From Bacteroidota bacterium (GTDB taxonomy: Bacteria > Bacteroidota > Bacteroidia > B-17B0 > Aurantibacillaceae), in contig JAAFIQ010000001.1 in assembly GCA_013298715.1 (NCBI GenBank), positions 248,001 through 312,000 of the forward strand: a stretch of DNA of 64,000 nt, in the 5' to 3' direction. The translations under genes and the position numbers were made by a program. Of this stretch, positions 48,432 to 57,229 are shown in pieces (position 1 is the first letter of the stretch; each line of letters begins with the position of its first letter). The notes beneath the pieces are model-generated. The model was not told where the DNA came from. It saw only the letters and a program-made list of their open reading frames with translations, and searched no databases.

Positions 48432-50678
48432 ATGAAAAAAATAGTAATCATTGTTGCTTTACTTTTTCCTGTAACTTTTTTTTCGCAAAACCTAAAAGGA
48501 AAAGTTATCGACTCAAAAAAAGAGGCAATTGTTGGCGCCAATGTATATTGGCTAAATACAAGTATGGCATCCGTATCTAATGAAAATGGTGAATTTGAAA
48601 TTAGTATACCGCCGTCTGACTCGTTACAAAAAAGTAAAGCACATAATAAACTGTTAGCAAATTACATAGGTTATGGTACCGACACTATAACCGTTAAAAC
48701 ACAAACCTATGTAGTTTTTAAATTAAAAGAAAACAAAACACTCAATGAAGTTGTTGTGGTTGGTGAAAAAGATGGAATTATTCTTTCTAACAAAAGTGTA
48801 AATAAACTAGAAATAATTGGGGAAGGCGAATTAAAAAAATCTGCTTGTTGTGATTTGGCAGGATGCTTTGAAACACAAGCCAGTATTCAACCACACACCA
48901 CTAATGTAATTACAAATTCAAAAGAACTGCGTATACTTGGTTTATCGGGCGTTTACAACCAAATTTTAATTGATGGTTTTCCTATTATCCAGGGCTTGGC
49001 TTATACTTATGGCATTAGCGGTTTTCCTGGCACATTGGTAGATAATATTTATGTTGCAAAAGGCGCTAACAGTGTAATGCAAGGTTATGAGAGTATTAGC
49101 GGACAAGTAAATGTTGTCACAAAAGAACCAGATAAAACAGATAAATTATTTTTAAATGTTTATGCAAATAGTTTTTTAGAAAAACATGTTAATGTAAATT
49201 TTGCCTTTAAGAAAAAGAAGTGGAGTAATTTAATTGCCTTCCATACCGTGCAACCCGCAAATAAAACAGATAGGGATGGAGACGATTTTTTAGATTTACC
49301 TTTACTTAAACGCTACGTTGCCTACACCAAATTAAAGTACGGTAAAGAAAATGATTGGGGATTAAGTTTTAAAATGGGTTTGCGTTATATAAATGAACAG
49401 CGCATAGGCGGACAAGAATTTTTTAACCCAGATAAAGATAAGGGCACACAAAACGCCTACGGCCAAACCGTAAATTTAGGGCAACCAGAAGGGTACATGC
49501 GCGTTGGCTATCGCTTTAACGATGTGCATAACATTGCCGTATATTCTTCAGCGTATACGCAACAGCAGCAATCTTATTTTGGAACAACAAAATACACTGG
49601 TTTACAAAATAATTTCTATTTAAACGGACAATACGAATTAAATTATTTAGAAAAACATTCGCTTAAAACAGGAATTAGTTTTCGTCATTTTCAATTAAAC
49701 GAAATAATTTCTTTTTCTGATACAACGTTAAAAAGAACCTATGCTGGTAAATACAATCGTTTGGAAGATATACCTGGCTTGTTTGCTGAAAATGCCATGA
49801 GTTTTTTTAATAATAAATTAAATTGGATACTTGGCGTTAGGCTTGATCATCACAATGAGTTTAGCTATAAATTTACGCCACGGACTATGATAAAATGGGA
49901 TGTTGCAAAAAATTCTATTGTAAGAGCAAGCATAGGTAAAGGATGGCGCACTGTAAATTTATTTAGCGAAAACGTTGGTATGCTTGCCAGTTCAAGAGAT
50001 ATAGTAATTACAGAAAAACTAAAGCCAGAGGAAGCTTGGAACTATGGCTTAAATTTTACACAAAAATTTGAGCGCCAAAACCTAACCGGGCATTTTAGTG
50101 TAGATGCATATCACACGCAATTTCAAAATCAAATTTTCCCGAATTATGATTTAGATGCCACAAAGGCCTTTGTATCTAATTTTGGAGGAACAAGTGTAAG
50201 TAATGGATTTCAGGCAGATGTATATGTGAAATTATGGCGTAGGTTTGAATTTAAAACGGGCTATAATTTTTTAGATGTTTATCAAATTATAAACGGTACT
50301 AAAGATGTTTTACCATTTAATTCGATGCATAAAATGCTTGTAACATTTGGCTACAAACCAATCAACAATAAATTTCATATTGATGTTAATCTTCATGTTT
50401 TTGGTAAACAGCGCTTACCAAATACAACTGGTAATCCGAGTGATTTTAAACAGCCCGATTTCTCAAAACCTTATCAATTGTTGAATGCGCAGTTTACATA
50501 TATTTTAAAAAAGTTTGAATTTTATGCTGGTTGCGAAAACATATTTAACTTTAGGCAAAATCAACCTTTGGTAAGTTGGCAAAATCCATTTGGGAACTAC
50601 TTTGATTCATCATTTGCCTGGGGGCCAACAAGAGGAAGAGAGTTTTATGGTGGTATACGTTTTAAGTTAGATAGTTAG
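48432..50678 (+). CDS. TonB-dependent receptor with CarboxypepD_reg-like domain (metal-linked)
   Basis: 748 residues. Signal peptide (MKKIVIIVALLFPVTFFSQ), CarboxypepD_reg-like beta-sandwich (about 20-110, LKGKVIDSKKEAIVGANVYW), plug (about 125-230, ILIDGFPIIQGL, IYVAKGANSVMQGYESISGQ) and a 22-strand barrel ending in a C-terminal aromatic strand (REFYGGIRFKLDS). The plug carries SACCDLAGCFET, a Cys-containing variant of a motif found in a Bacteroidota receptor family linked to metal genes. No SusD partner follows, so it is not a Sus-type glycan transporter. Substrate inferred from neighbours: a metal ion or metal complex. Confidence 0.85.
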   Translation: MKKIVIIVALLFPVTFFSQNLKGKVIDSKKEAIVGANVYWLNTSMASVSNENGEFEISIPPSDSLQKSKAHNKLLANYIGYGTDTITVKTQTYVVFKLKENKTLNEVVVVGEKDGIILSNKSVNKLEIIGEGELKKSACCDLAGCFETQASIQPHTTNVITNSKELRILGLSGVYNQILIDGFPIIQGLAYTYGISGFPGTLVDNIYVAKGANSVMQGYESISGQVNVVTKEPDKTDKLFLNVYANSFLEKHVNVNFAFKKKKWSNLIAFHTVQPANKTDRDGDDFLDLPLLKRYVAYTKLKYGKENDWGLSFKMGLRYINEQRIGGQEFFNPDKDKGTQNAYGQTVNLGQPEGYMRVGYRFNDVHNIAVYSSAYTQQQQSYFGTTKYTGLQNNFYLNGQYELNYLEKHSLKTGISFRHFQLNEIISFSDTTLKRTYAGKYNRLEDIPGLFAENAMSFFNNKLNWILGVRLDHHNEFSYKFTPRTMIKWDVAKNSIVRASIGKGWRTVNLFSENVGMLASSRDIVITEKLKPEEAWNYGLNFTQKFERQNLTGHFSVDAYHTQFQNQIFPNYDLDATKAFVSNFGGTSVSNGFQADVYVKLWRRFEFKTGYNFLDVYQIINGTKDVLPFNSMHKMLVTFGYKPINNKFHIDVNLHVFGKQRLPNTTGNPSDFKQPDFSKPYQLLNAQFTYILKKFEFYAGCENIFNFRQNQPLVSWQNPFGNYFDSSFAWGPTRGREFYGGIRFKLDS

Positions 50679-50731
50679 GGGTTTTTAAGGTAATTCTGGC
50701 AAATAGAGAATAAAATTGAATAAGCTGATTC

Positions 50732-51481
50732 TTATTTCTTAAAGAACTGCTTCATAAATTCGCTTGCAAAAACGAAGTTAAAAAGTTCTTTGTTATCGGT
50801 ATTTAATATTTTTGATTTATCCCCAACCCACCAATTTTCGCCTTTAAAAACAAACATAATATTTTCGCCAATTTCTACCACCGAATTCATATCATGCGTA
50901 ATGATTATGGTTGTAATATTGTATTCCTTTGTAATATCACTTATTAATTCATCAATTACAATACTTGTTTTAGGATCTAGCCCCGAGTTTGGTTCATCGC
51001 AAAATAAATAGCTTGGATTATTTGCAATTGCTCGTGCAAGCGCAGCTCGCTTTTTCATACCGCCACTTAATTCCGCCGGGTACAATTTATTTCTACCGGT
51101 AAGTTGTACGCGCTCTAAACAAAAATTCACACGATCCATTTTTTCTGCTTTACTCAAATCGGTAAACATATCTAAAGGAAAGCGGACATTCTCTTCTACT
51201 GTTTGCGAATCAAATAAAGCACCTCCTTGAAATAACATTCCAATTTTTTTCCGAACCTCTTGTTGTTCTTTTCTATTAAGTTTCGGGAAATTTACACCGT
51301 CGTACAAAATATCCCCACCATCAACTTGATGCAAGCCTACCATTAATTTTAAAATAGTTGTTTTTCCGCAACCACTTTCGCCAATAATCAAGTTGGTTTT
51401 TCCGGGTTCAAAAACACACGACACATTTTTTACTACATGCCTATCGCCAAAGGTTTTATTTATGTTTTTAATTTCAATCAA
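50732..51481 (-). CDS. ABC transporter ATP-binding protein, MlaF-like
   Basis: 249 residues with a complete nucleotide-binding domain: Walker A GESGCGKTT, Q loop MLFQGGALFDSQTV, signature LSGGMKKRAALARAI, Walker B YLFCDEPNSGLDP and the H loop IIITHDMNSV. Its start overlaps the permease stop by four bases (ATGA). The MlaE-type permease beside it marks it as the ATPase of a phospholipid or lipid trafficking system at the inner membrane. No MCE-domain (MlaD) gene is adjacent in this window. Confidence 0.9.
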   Translation of the reverse strand: MIEIKNINKTFGDRHVVKNVSCVFEPGKTNLIIGESGCGKTTILKLMVGLHQVDGGDILYDGVNFPKLNRKEQQEVRKKIGMLFQGGALFDSQTVEENVRFPLDMFTDLSKAEKMDRVNFCLERVQLTGRNKLYPAELSGGMKKRAALARAIANNPSYLFCDEPNSGLDPKTSIVIDELISDITKEYNITTIIITHDMNSVVEIGENIMFVFKGENWWVGDKSKILNTDNKELFNFVFASEFMKQFFKK

Positions 51482-52221
51482 TGATTTAAGAAAATGTTTG
51501 TTAAGATTAAACCAAATAATAAAATTAAAATGCTGCTGTAAACAACTGCACTGGTGCTACTTTTACCAACTTCTAAGGCGCCACCTTGTGTGTAATAACC
51601 AAAATAACTAGAAACTGAGGTTATCAGAAATGCAAACACAATAACCTTAGTAAATGAGTAATACAATTTATTAGGATCGAAAAATGCTTGTATGCCAAAA
51701 ATATATTCGTAACCTGTGCAAGCACCCGCTGAAACGCCCATGATATAGCCACCAAAAATCCCTAAAAACATACTTAGCGCAATTAAAAACGGAAATATTA
51801 AAACAGCAGCTGCGATTTTTGGAAAAATTAAATAACCCGCTGAATTTATTCCCATAATTTCCAAAGCATCAATTTGCTCAGTAATACGCATTGCGCCAAT
51901 TTCAGAGGCAATATTACTTCCAACTTTACCTGCTAAAATTAAACAAACGATTGTAGGGCTAAACTCTAATAAAATACTTTCGCGTGTTGTAAAACCAACA
52001 GCATACAACGGCACCCACGGACTGCTAAAACCAAAGGCAGCCTGAATAGTAATAATACCACCCATAAATACTGAGATAATAGCGATTATTGGTAAGGATG
52101 AAATTCCAATACTATTAATTTCGTGAACTATTTGGCGCCAGTAAACACCAACTTTTTCGGGCTTACTAAACACCCTAATAAGTAGCATTGCGTAACGCCC
52201 TATGTGAAAAAATGGTTTCAT
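51478..52221 (-). CDS. MlaE-family ABC transporter permease
   Basis: 247 residues with about five membrane helices. Family blocks are present: FMGGIITIQAAFGFSSPW, ESILLEFSPTIVCLILAGKV, GSNIASEIGAMRITEQIDAL and MGINSAGYLIFPKIAAAVLI. These match the MlaE/TGD1 permease family that moves phospholipid between membranes. It is the first gene of a two-gene unit with the MlaF-like ATPase. It is divergent from a tiny lipoprotein gene with 47 bases between starts. Confidence 0.92.
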   Translation of the reverse strand: MKPFFHIGRYAMLLIRVFSKPEKVGVYWRQIVHEINSIGISSLPIIAIISVFMGGIITIQAAFGFSSPWVPLYAVGFTTRESILLEFSPTIVCLILAGKVGSNIASEIGAMRITEQIDALEIMGINSAGYLIFPKIAAAVLIFPFLIALSMFLGIFGGYIMGVSAGACTGYEYIFGIQAFFDPNKLYYSFTKVIVFAFLITSVSSYFGYYTQGGALEVGKSSTSAVVYSSILILLFGLILTNIFLNH

Positions 52222-52252
52222 TTATTTGCCTTAAAAATACTAATATTATTGG

Positions 52253-52260
52253 TATATTTG
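52253..52260 (+). promoter_or_regulatory. Putative promoter -7 element of the small lipoprotein gene
   Basis: TATATTTG matches TAnnTTTG and lies eight bases before the ATG at 52269, again implying a very short leader. Confidence 0.4.
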
Positions 52261-52268
52261 TGAGGTAA

Positions 52269-52424
52269 ATGATTAGAAGAATTATATTAGTACTTTTAGT
52301 TACAAGCCTTTCAGCTACTGGGCTTCAATCATGCTTTATTTTTAAGCCCAAAAACCGTTGCGATAGTTGCCCAGGTATTATTAAACATAAAAAAACAAGG
52401 AAATCTACCAAAGGGAGTATTTAG
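52269..52424 (+). CDS. 51-residue putative lipoprotein whose stop codon is made by the MITE junction
   Basis: MIRRIILVLLVTSLSATGLQ precedes a lipobox-type Cys22 (LQSC). The mature peptide is 30 residues, contains CDSCPG and is very basic (HKKTRKSTKGS). Such tiny lipoproteins with a CxxCP are frequent in Bacteroidota and have no known role. The TAG stop at 52422-52424 consists of the TA flank plus the first base of the inverted-repeat element. Without the insertion the frame would read on toward the convergent gene, so the native C-terminus may have been changed. A good -7 element lies just upstream. Confidence 0.6.
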   Translation: MIRRIILVLLVTSLSATGLQSCFIFKPKNRCDSCPGIIKHKKTRKSTKGSI

Positions 52425-52663
52425 GGTTCACTCAAAATGTATAAAAATTAACTGAATCGAGGCAGCGAAGTGAAGATGTATATAAATACTTTGAACTGAG
52501 CTAACGACGAGTCAGTTAATTTTTATCAAGCTAAAAACGCAAAGAAAACTAAATTTTATCTGTAAGGATTTTCCTTAGAAAGTCCAAAAAGGTTTGCACT
52601 TAAAAAGAGATTTAACCCTCCGAGCTCTTGTCAATTGGCATATTTGCGTTTTTGAGTGAACCC
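52424..52663 (-). mobile_element. MITE-like repeat, copy 2 (intact terminal inverted repeats)
   Basis: A 240-bp element, the inverted counterpart of 6926-7145. The ends are GGGTTCACTCAAAA and TTTTGAGTGAACCC, flanked by TA on both sides (52422-52423 and 52664-52665). The internal 15-bp arms ATAAAAATTAACTGA/TCAGTTAATTTTTAT are also perfect. The two copies agree closely over about 85 bp on one side of the core and the last 30 bp on the other; the core between the arms differs. It has no ORF. The TA flank and terminal inverted repeats fit an IS630/Tc1-mariner-type MITE. It lies between convergent gene ends, as copy 1 does. Confidence 0.8.
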
Positions 52664-52666
52664 TAT

Positions 52667-53587
52667 TTAATAAAACAAGTTCGCATTGCTAAATACATTC
52701 CAATAAAAACTTGGTTTCTTAATTTTTTGATTAGGTAAGTATAAAAAAGCATTACCTGTTGTATCAAGCATGGGTATATGGCAGTTTTGTGCTTTGTTCC
52801 ATTTTTTGGGAATAAATTTTAAATCGTGAATAAATTTATTTTGAACAGCATTTCTTACCTGTTCAGCATCTACACCAACATTGCCTTGTATGTTTTGTCC
52901 GAATCCCATATTAATTTTTGTTTGTAAACTCAACAAACCATGCGAGTAATTGCAGTACAATCCGCCTGTGGTATCCATGTAACATTTATTGTAAAATTCT
53001 TTATTATCAATTTTGGTGAATTGTCCCATTTTACCGGTCCACATTGTACAGTTTATTGCTACTTGCACAATACTATCGTGCTGGTATTGCAATAAAAATG
53101 AGCCAGTTCTAAATCTATCTAACACTTGTTTTGCAAGAATATCATTCTCTGTTATAAAACTAATTTTGCCAAATTGTAAATTTACAATGCCTGTTACTTG
53201 ACTTGTTTTAATTTTATTTGAATACAAATTATAACTGTATGCAACACAGTTTTTATATTTTGTTTGATTAGACACAGAATTAAAAAAAGGATTAAAAAAA
53301 TTTTGTTTTTTTCCGTAGCCTAAAACTATGCCTTGTGCTAAAACAAATTCGGTATAGATTTTTTTTGGTCCTAAATTTTTTATATTAATGTAAAACCGCG
53401 CTTCGGTATTTGCTTGAAAATTATTATCAATAAAATAAAAATTAGCATTAAAACCAATACGCTGAAAATGACTACCAATGGCAAAGTTAGCACCAATGTT
53501 TAAACCCATTCGTTTATTGTACAGCAAAATATCTTGTGCCATAATTTGAGACCATAAAAAAATTAGTATCAATAGATTTCTAAACAT
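52667..53587 (-). CDS. Secreted beta-rich protein, possibly Ntox23-like
   Basis: 306 residues; signal peptide MFRNLLILIFLWSQIMAQ. The body is beta-rich with alternating aromatic strands (MGLNIGANFAIGSHFQRIGF, EARFYINIKNLG). The section ITENDILAKQVLDRFRTGSF recalls the ND...DRxRTG block of polymorphic-toxin type 23 (Ntox23) domains of Bacteroidota. The C-terminal EQVRNAVQNKFIHDLKFIPK and a Cys-His-Ile-Pro stretch are distinct. There is no toxin delivery domain or immunity gene, so a toxin role is doubtful. Its start is one base after the aroK stop, so it is probably the last gene of the SiaBC-phosphatase-aroK operon. Its stop lies four bases from the MITE. Confidence 0.6.
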   Translation of the reverse strand: MFRNLLILIFLWSQIMAQDILLYNKRMGLNIGANFAIGSHFQRIGFNANFYFIDNNFQANTEARFYINIKNLGPKKIYTEFVLAQGIVLGYGKKQNFFNPFFNSVSNQTKYKNCVAYSYNLYSNKIKTSQVTGIVNLQFGKISFITENDILAKQVLDRFRTGSFLLQYQHDSIVQVAINCTMWTGKMGQFTKIDNKEFYNKCYMDTTGGLYCNYSHGLLSLQTKINMGFGQNIQGNVGVDAEQVRNAVQNKFIHDLKFIPKKWNKAQNCHIPMLDTTGNAFLYLPNQKIKKPSFYWNVFSNANLFY

Positions 53588-53588
53588 T

Positions 53589-54116
53589 TTATTTGTAAAA
53601 AATTTCTATTTCATTAATTATTCTATTGGGCGTTAAACTTAATCCGTTTAAAATAATATGCGAAGATAAATAATAGGTTTCTCGCTCTTTCAATTTAGTT
53701 TCAATAAATAAAAGTAATTCATCGTTATTTAAATTTTGTAAAAGTGGTCGTTTTGTTTTGGCATTTACCAAGCGGCTGTAAAGTGATTTTGGATCTAACT
53801 GTAAATAAATTAAGCAACCCTTTTGTTTTATTACGTTTAAATTGTCGTTAAAGCAAACAGTTCCACCACCAAGTGCTACAACAGTTTTGTTTAAGGTTTC
53901 AGCAATTTTACTTAATTCTTTGGTTTCAATTTCTCTAAAAAATAATTCGCCAACTTTATTAAATAATTCAGAAATTGTTGTGTGATTTGCTTTTTCGATT
54001 TCTTTATCTAAATCAAAAAAATTATAATTTAATTCGTTGGCAAGTTTTTTCCCTATACTAGATTTTCCGCAACCCATAAAACCAGTTAAGAATATTATTT
54101 GAGGAAGGTGCATCAT
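53589..54116 (-). CDS. aroK: Shikimate kinase
   Basis: 175 residues, standard length. Walker A GFMGCGKSSIGKKLA (about 12-26), the shikimate-binding FFDLDKEIEKANHTTISELF with the DxD-like Asp, FREIETKEL (Arg) and the ALGGGTVCF loop are all intact. It phosphorylates shikimate with ATP in the pathway to chorismate and aromatic amino acids. The ATG overlaps the stop of the propeller phosphatase gene as TAATG, so a core biosynthetic gene is translationally coupled to a signalling module. A second ATG lies three bases downstream. Confidence 0.92.
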   Translation of the reverse strand: MMHLPQIIFLTGFMGCGKSSIGKKLANELNYNFFDLDKEIEKANHTTISELFNKVGELFFREIETKELSKIAETLNKTVVALGGGTVCFNDNLNVIKQKGCLIYLQLDPKSLYSRLVNAKTKRPLLQNLNNDELLLFIETKLKERETYYLSSHIILNGLSLTPNRIINEIEIFYK

Positions 54117-57100
54117 TAAATTATTTCTATTGCAAAAAAGGTTGTATCGTCAACTTGCTGGGCACTACCTTTAAACTCTAGGTAAAAATTCTTCAGGTAC
54201 ACTACTTGTTGTTCAAGCGACAGGGTTTTAGTTTTTTCTAACTCTCTTTTTAAACCGAGTTTGTACATACGCTTTTTAGTAGTAAAGTGTTTCTGATCGT
54301 AGTAACCATCTGATACAAGGTAGATTCTATCTCCTTTATTAACGGGAAGATCAACCTCTTTTAGTTCTTCTGATGAAATTTCATAAAATGTGTTGTTCGA
54401 TTTAATTTCAGTTATTTCATTGTTTGAAAATAAAAAAACAGATTGGCTGGTTCCAAAAAACGAAACATTTTTAGTTTCATTATTATAACTAATTAAAGAA
54501 ATCGCATAACTTTCTTTAGCATTATTACTAACGCCATACACTTTTTTAAACTCATGATTGAGGGTAGCTACAATTTGCTGTAAACTTTTTTTGGATGTGA
54601 TTGAATCAATAATTCCATGCAGTAAAGAGAAAACAGAAAATGAAAGTAGTGCACCGGGAACGCCATGGCCAGTGCAATCTACAATAGCAAAATAAGATAA
54701 ATTATCTTTCTTATTTATATAATAAAAATCACCGCTTACAATGTCTTTGGGTAAATAAAAAAGCGAAACTTTAACACGATTAATTAATTCTTCGTTAATA
54801 AACGTCTCTGATGGTAAAATGCTGTTTTGAATATTCTGAGCGTACTCTAAACTTTCTGTAATTAATTTATTTTTGGCCGAAAGTTGTAGGTTTGAGTAAC
54901 TTAACTCTTCGGTTTTTTGATTTAAGGCTTTTGTGCGCTCATCTACTTTTTTCTCAAGCAGGGCATTTTTAATTTTTATTGATCGCAATCGTAACTGAAC
55001 AAAAATATAAATTAGTAGAAGTATTGCTGTTACAACAATTACTTTAAACCACCAGGTTTTATAAAATGGAGGGCTAATAATAATATTGTAACTTAAAATT
55101 TTACCAATATTTTTCTTTCCGTTTGATAGCGAAAGTTGAAATACATATTCGTTAGGTTCTAAGTTTGTATAAATTGCTTTGTTGTATGTATTAGGTAAAC
55201 TCCAATTGCTGTTATATCCTAGTAAGCGGTAGGTATAATAAACATTGTCAAATAAATGATGATTAATGCCACAAAACTCTATTTGAATATCATTTTCAAA
55301 ATGTTCTAATTTTAAATCTTTAGCAACATCAACCATTTCATTAATGTAATTTTTTGACTTTTTAAACACCAATGAAACTGAATCGTGCGAAACGTTAGAG
55401 AGGAAAATTGGTATATCAATTTTTAATTGATTACTAGGCTTATACCTATAAGCGCCTGTCTCAGTTGGAATCCAAACATATTGACCCTCGGAGAAAATAA
55501 ATTTATTAGTTAAATCATTTTCTATTAAACCATTTTTTGAATTTATAACTTGGTAAATACAGTTTTGATTATTTTTTGGTTTAATTGGAATTTGGATGAG
55601 TCCCTTATTGGTGGCTACAAACAAAGAGGTGTCTATAATTGCAATACTTGCTATTTCATTTGTAAAAAATCCATCTTTTCTGGTATTAGATTTTACTTTA
55701 TCATCTTCTAAGCAAAATAAACCCCTATCTGCGGCTATCCAAATATGATTATATTTATCTTTAAGAACACTATTTACTATCCCTGTAGGAAAGCCAACAA
55801 CATTTTTATGACTAAAGTATTCAACTGTTCGTTCTTTAATTTTTATTAATCCATCGCCAGTGGCAAAATAAGGCGTATTATTTAAAACTAATCCATCTTG
55901 AAAATAAGCCACTTTAAATAATTTATTATTAAAGGAATCTACCTTATTGATGTAATAATTATATTTTATGAACGACCTTTTATAACCAAGCCAAATAAAC
56001 GAATCTTGCAAAACCATGCTCATAGATTGATTGTCGAGCTTATTAATTTTATACTCAAAATTTTTTGTTTTTCCATCAGGACTAATTTTTAAAAAACCTG
56101 TTTCGCCGTTAGTGAGGTAGAGGTTATTTTTTTTATCAAAGAGTATTTTTTGCCAACTCCCGTTGAACGGCTTTAAGTTTAAATAAGGAACAAATTTATT
56201 TGAATCAACATTAAAGAATTTAATGTCACTTGCAGATAATGCAAAGAGTTGATTATTATTATTTTTTGCAAAGGCAATTGGTGCGGTATTGAGTGGATAC
56301 TTTACAATGTTGCAATTAATCATTTTAAATAATCCATTGGTACTGCTACCAACCCAAAGTAGTTTATTGTTATCAAGGGCTAAACATTTAATCTCACATT
56401 TATCAATACCATTATCAGGCCCAAAATAATCAAACTTAATAAGGTCTGTTGTTCTATAAAGTCCTATTTTTGTACCAATCCAAACTTCATTGCCGTTTAC
56501 TAAAATACATTTAATGCTTGAGGTTTTAAATCCATTATCACTGGTAATTCTCTTTATAAGTTTAAAATTTTTAAAAACTAATAGCCCGTTTTTTGTGGCT
56601 GCTAAAACTAAGTCTTTATAAATTTTTATATCTGAAGCGCCTCCAATTGAATTATTAAATTCATCTTTTATTTCTATTATTTGTTTGTTTGCAAGCCTAA
56701 CCAGTATTGATTTACGTGAAGGCAGCCAGCAATTATTTTGAGCGTCGAATGTAATTGAATAAGCAATAACTTTTGTTTTAATTAAATTTCTTTTTCCATT
56801 CACTATTTCCATTAGCCCATCCTGGGTTGAAAGATAGAGTTTGTTTTTGTATTGCGTAATAACCAAAACATTAGAACCTAGGCTATCATTTAAAAGTTGG
56901 TTAAGGTTTTTAATTGTATCTTTAGATATAACATCCAAGCCGCCTTGAGAGCCAACGTAAATACTGGTATCGGTTAAAAATAAACATCGTATTAAATCAT
57001 TGTGCAACCCATCATCTTGATTAATGTTTTTAAAACTAACACCGTTGTAGCAAGATATACCTCCACCAAATGTTGCTATCCAAATGCGATTAAACTTATC

Positions 57101-57229
57101 GGCTTTAATATCATAAATAATTGAAGAGGGTAAACCATCCTCGACCGAAATTTTTTTAAAGGTTTGAGAATTTGTTTTAAGTAAATAAAAAAACAAACAT
57201 AAAATTAAAAGATGTTTTTTTTGAAACAA
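54116..57229 (-). CDS. Propeller-sensor SpoIIE/PP2C phosphatase, SiaA-like (cluster 2)
   Basis: 1037 residues. A signal peptide (ending KTNSQ) is followed by two-component-regulator-propeller repeats (VEDGLPSSIIYDIKADKFNR, DKYNHIWIAADRGLFCL), Y_Y_Y (about 640-715), one membrane span (about 722-745), a coiled coil (about 750-800) and a SpoIIE domain. Present are DIVSGDFYYIN (about 830), DCTGHGVPGALLSFS, LVSDGYYDQKH and VDDTTFFAIEI. The DGM(D/E) segment seen in the other two copies is replaced by AKESYAISL, so catalysis or substrate preference may differ. It starts directly at the SiaC-like stop; order here is SiaB, SiaC, phosphatase. Confidence 0.88.
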   Translation of the reverse strand: MFQKKHLLILCLFFYLLKTNSQTFKKISVEDGLPSSIIYDIKADKFNRIWIATFGGGISCYNGVSFKNINQDDGLHNDLIRCLFLTDTSIYVGSQGGLDVISKDTIKNLNQLLNDSLGSNVLVITQYKNKLYLSTQDGLMEIVNGKRNLIKTKVIAYSITFDAQNNCWLPSRKSILVRLANKQIIEIKDEFNNSIGGASDIKIYKDLVLAATKNGLLVFKNFKLIKRITSDNGFKTSSIKCILVNGNEVWIGTKIGLYRTTDLIKFDYFGPDNGIDKCEIKCLALDNNKLLWVGSSTNGLFKMINCNIVKYPLNTAPIAFAKNNNNQLFALSASDIKFFNVDSNKFVPYLNLKPFNGSWQKILFDKKNNLYLTNGETGFLKISPDGKTKNFEYKINKLDNQSMSMVLQDSFIWLGYKRSFIKYNYYINKVDSFNNKLFKVAYFQDGLVLNNTPYFATGDGLIKIKERTVEYFSHKNVVGFPTGIVNSVLKDKYNHIWIAADRGLFCLEDDKVKSNTRKDGFFTNEIASIAIIDTSLFVATNKGLIQIPIKPKNNQNCIYQVINSKNGLIENDLTNKFIFSEGQYVWIPTETGAYRYKPSNQLKIDIPIFLSNVSHDSVSLVFKKSKNYINEMVDVAKDLKLEHFENDIQIEFCGINHHLFDNVYYTYRLLGYNSNWSLPNTYNKAIYTNLEPNEYVFQLSLSNGKKNIGKILSYNIIISPPFYKTWWFKVIVVTAILLLIYIFVQLRLRSIKIKNALLEKKVDERTKALNQKTEELSYSNLQLSAKNKLITESLEYAQNIQNSILPSETFINEELINRVKVSLFYLPKDIVSGDFYYINKKDNLSYFAIVDCTGHGVPGALLSFSVFSLLHGIIDSITSKKSLQQIVATLNHEFKKVYGVSNNAKESYAISLISYNNETKNVSFFGTSQSVFLFSNNEITEIKSNNTFYEISSEELKEVDLPVNKGDRIYLVSDGYYDQKHFTTKKRMYKLGLKRELEKTKTLSLEQQVVYLKNFYLEFKGSAQQVDDTTFFAIEII

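Noticed and set aside
48432-50678. SusC-type glycan transporter
   Set aside because: No SusD gene follows, the length is short for SusC, and the neighbours are metal-binding proteins.
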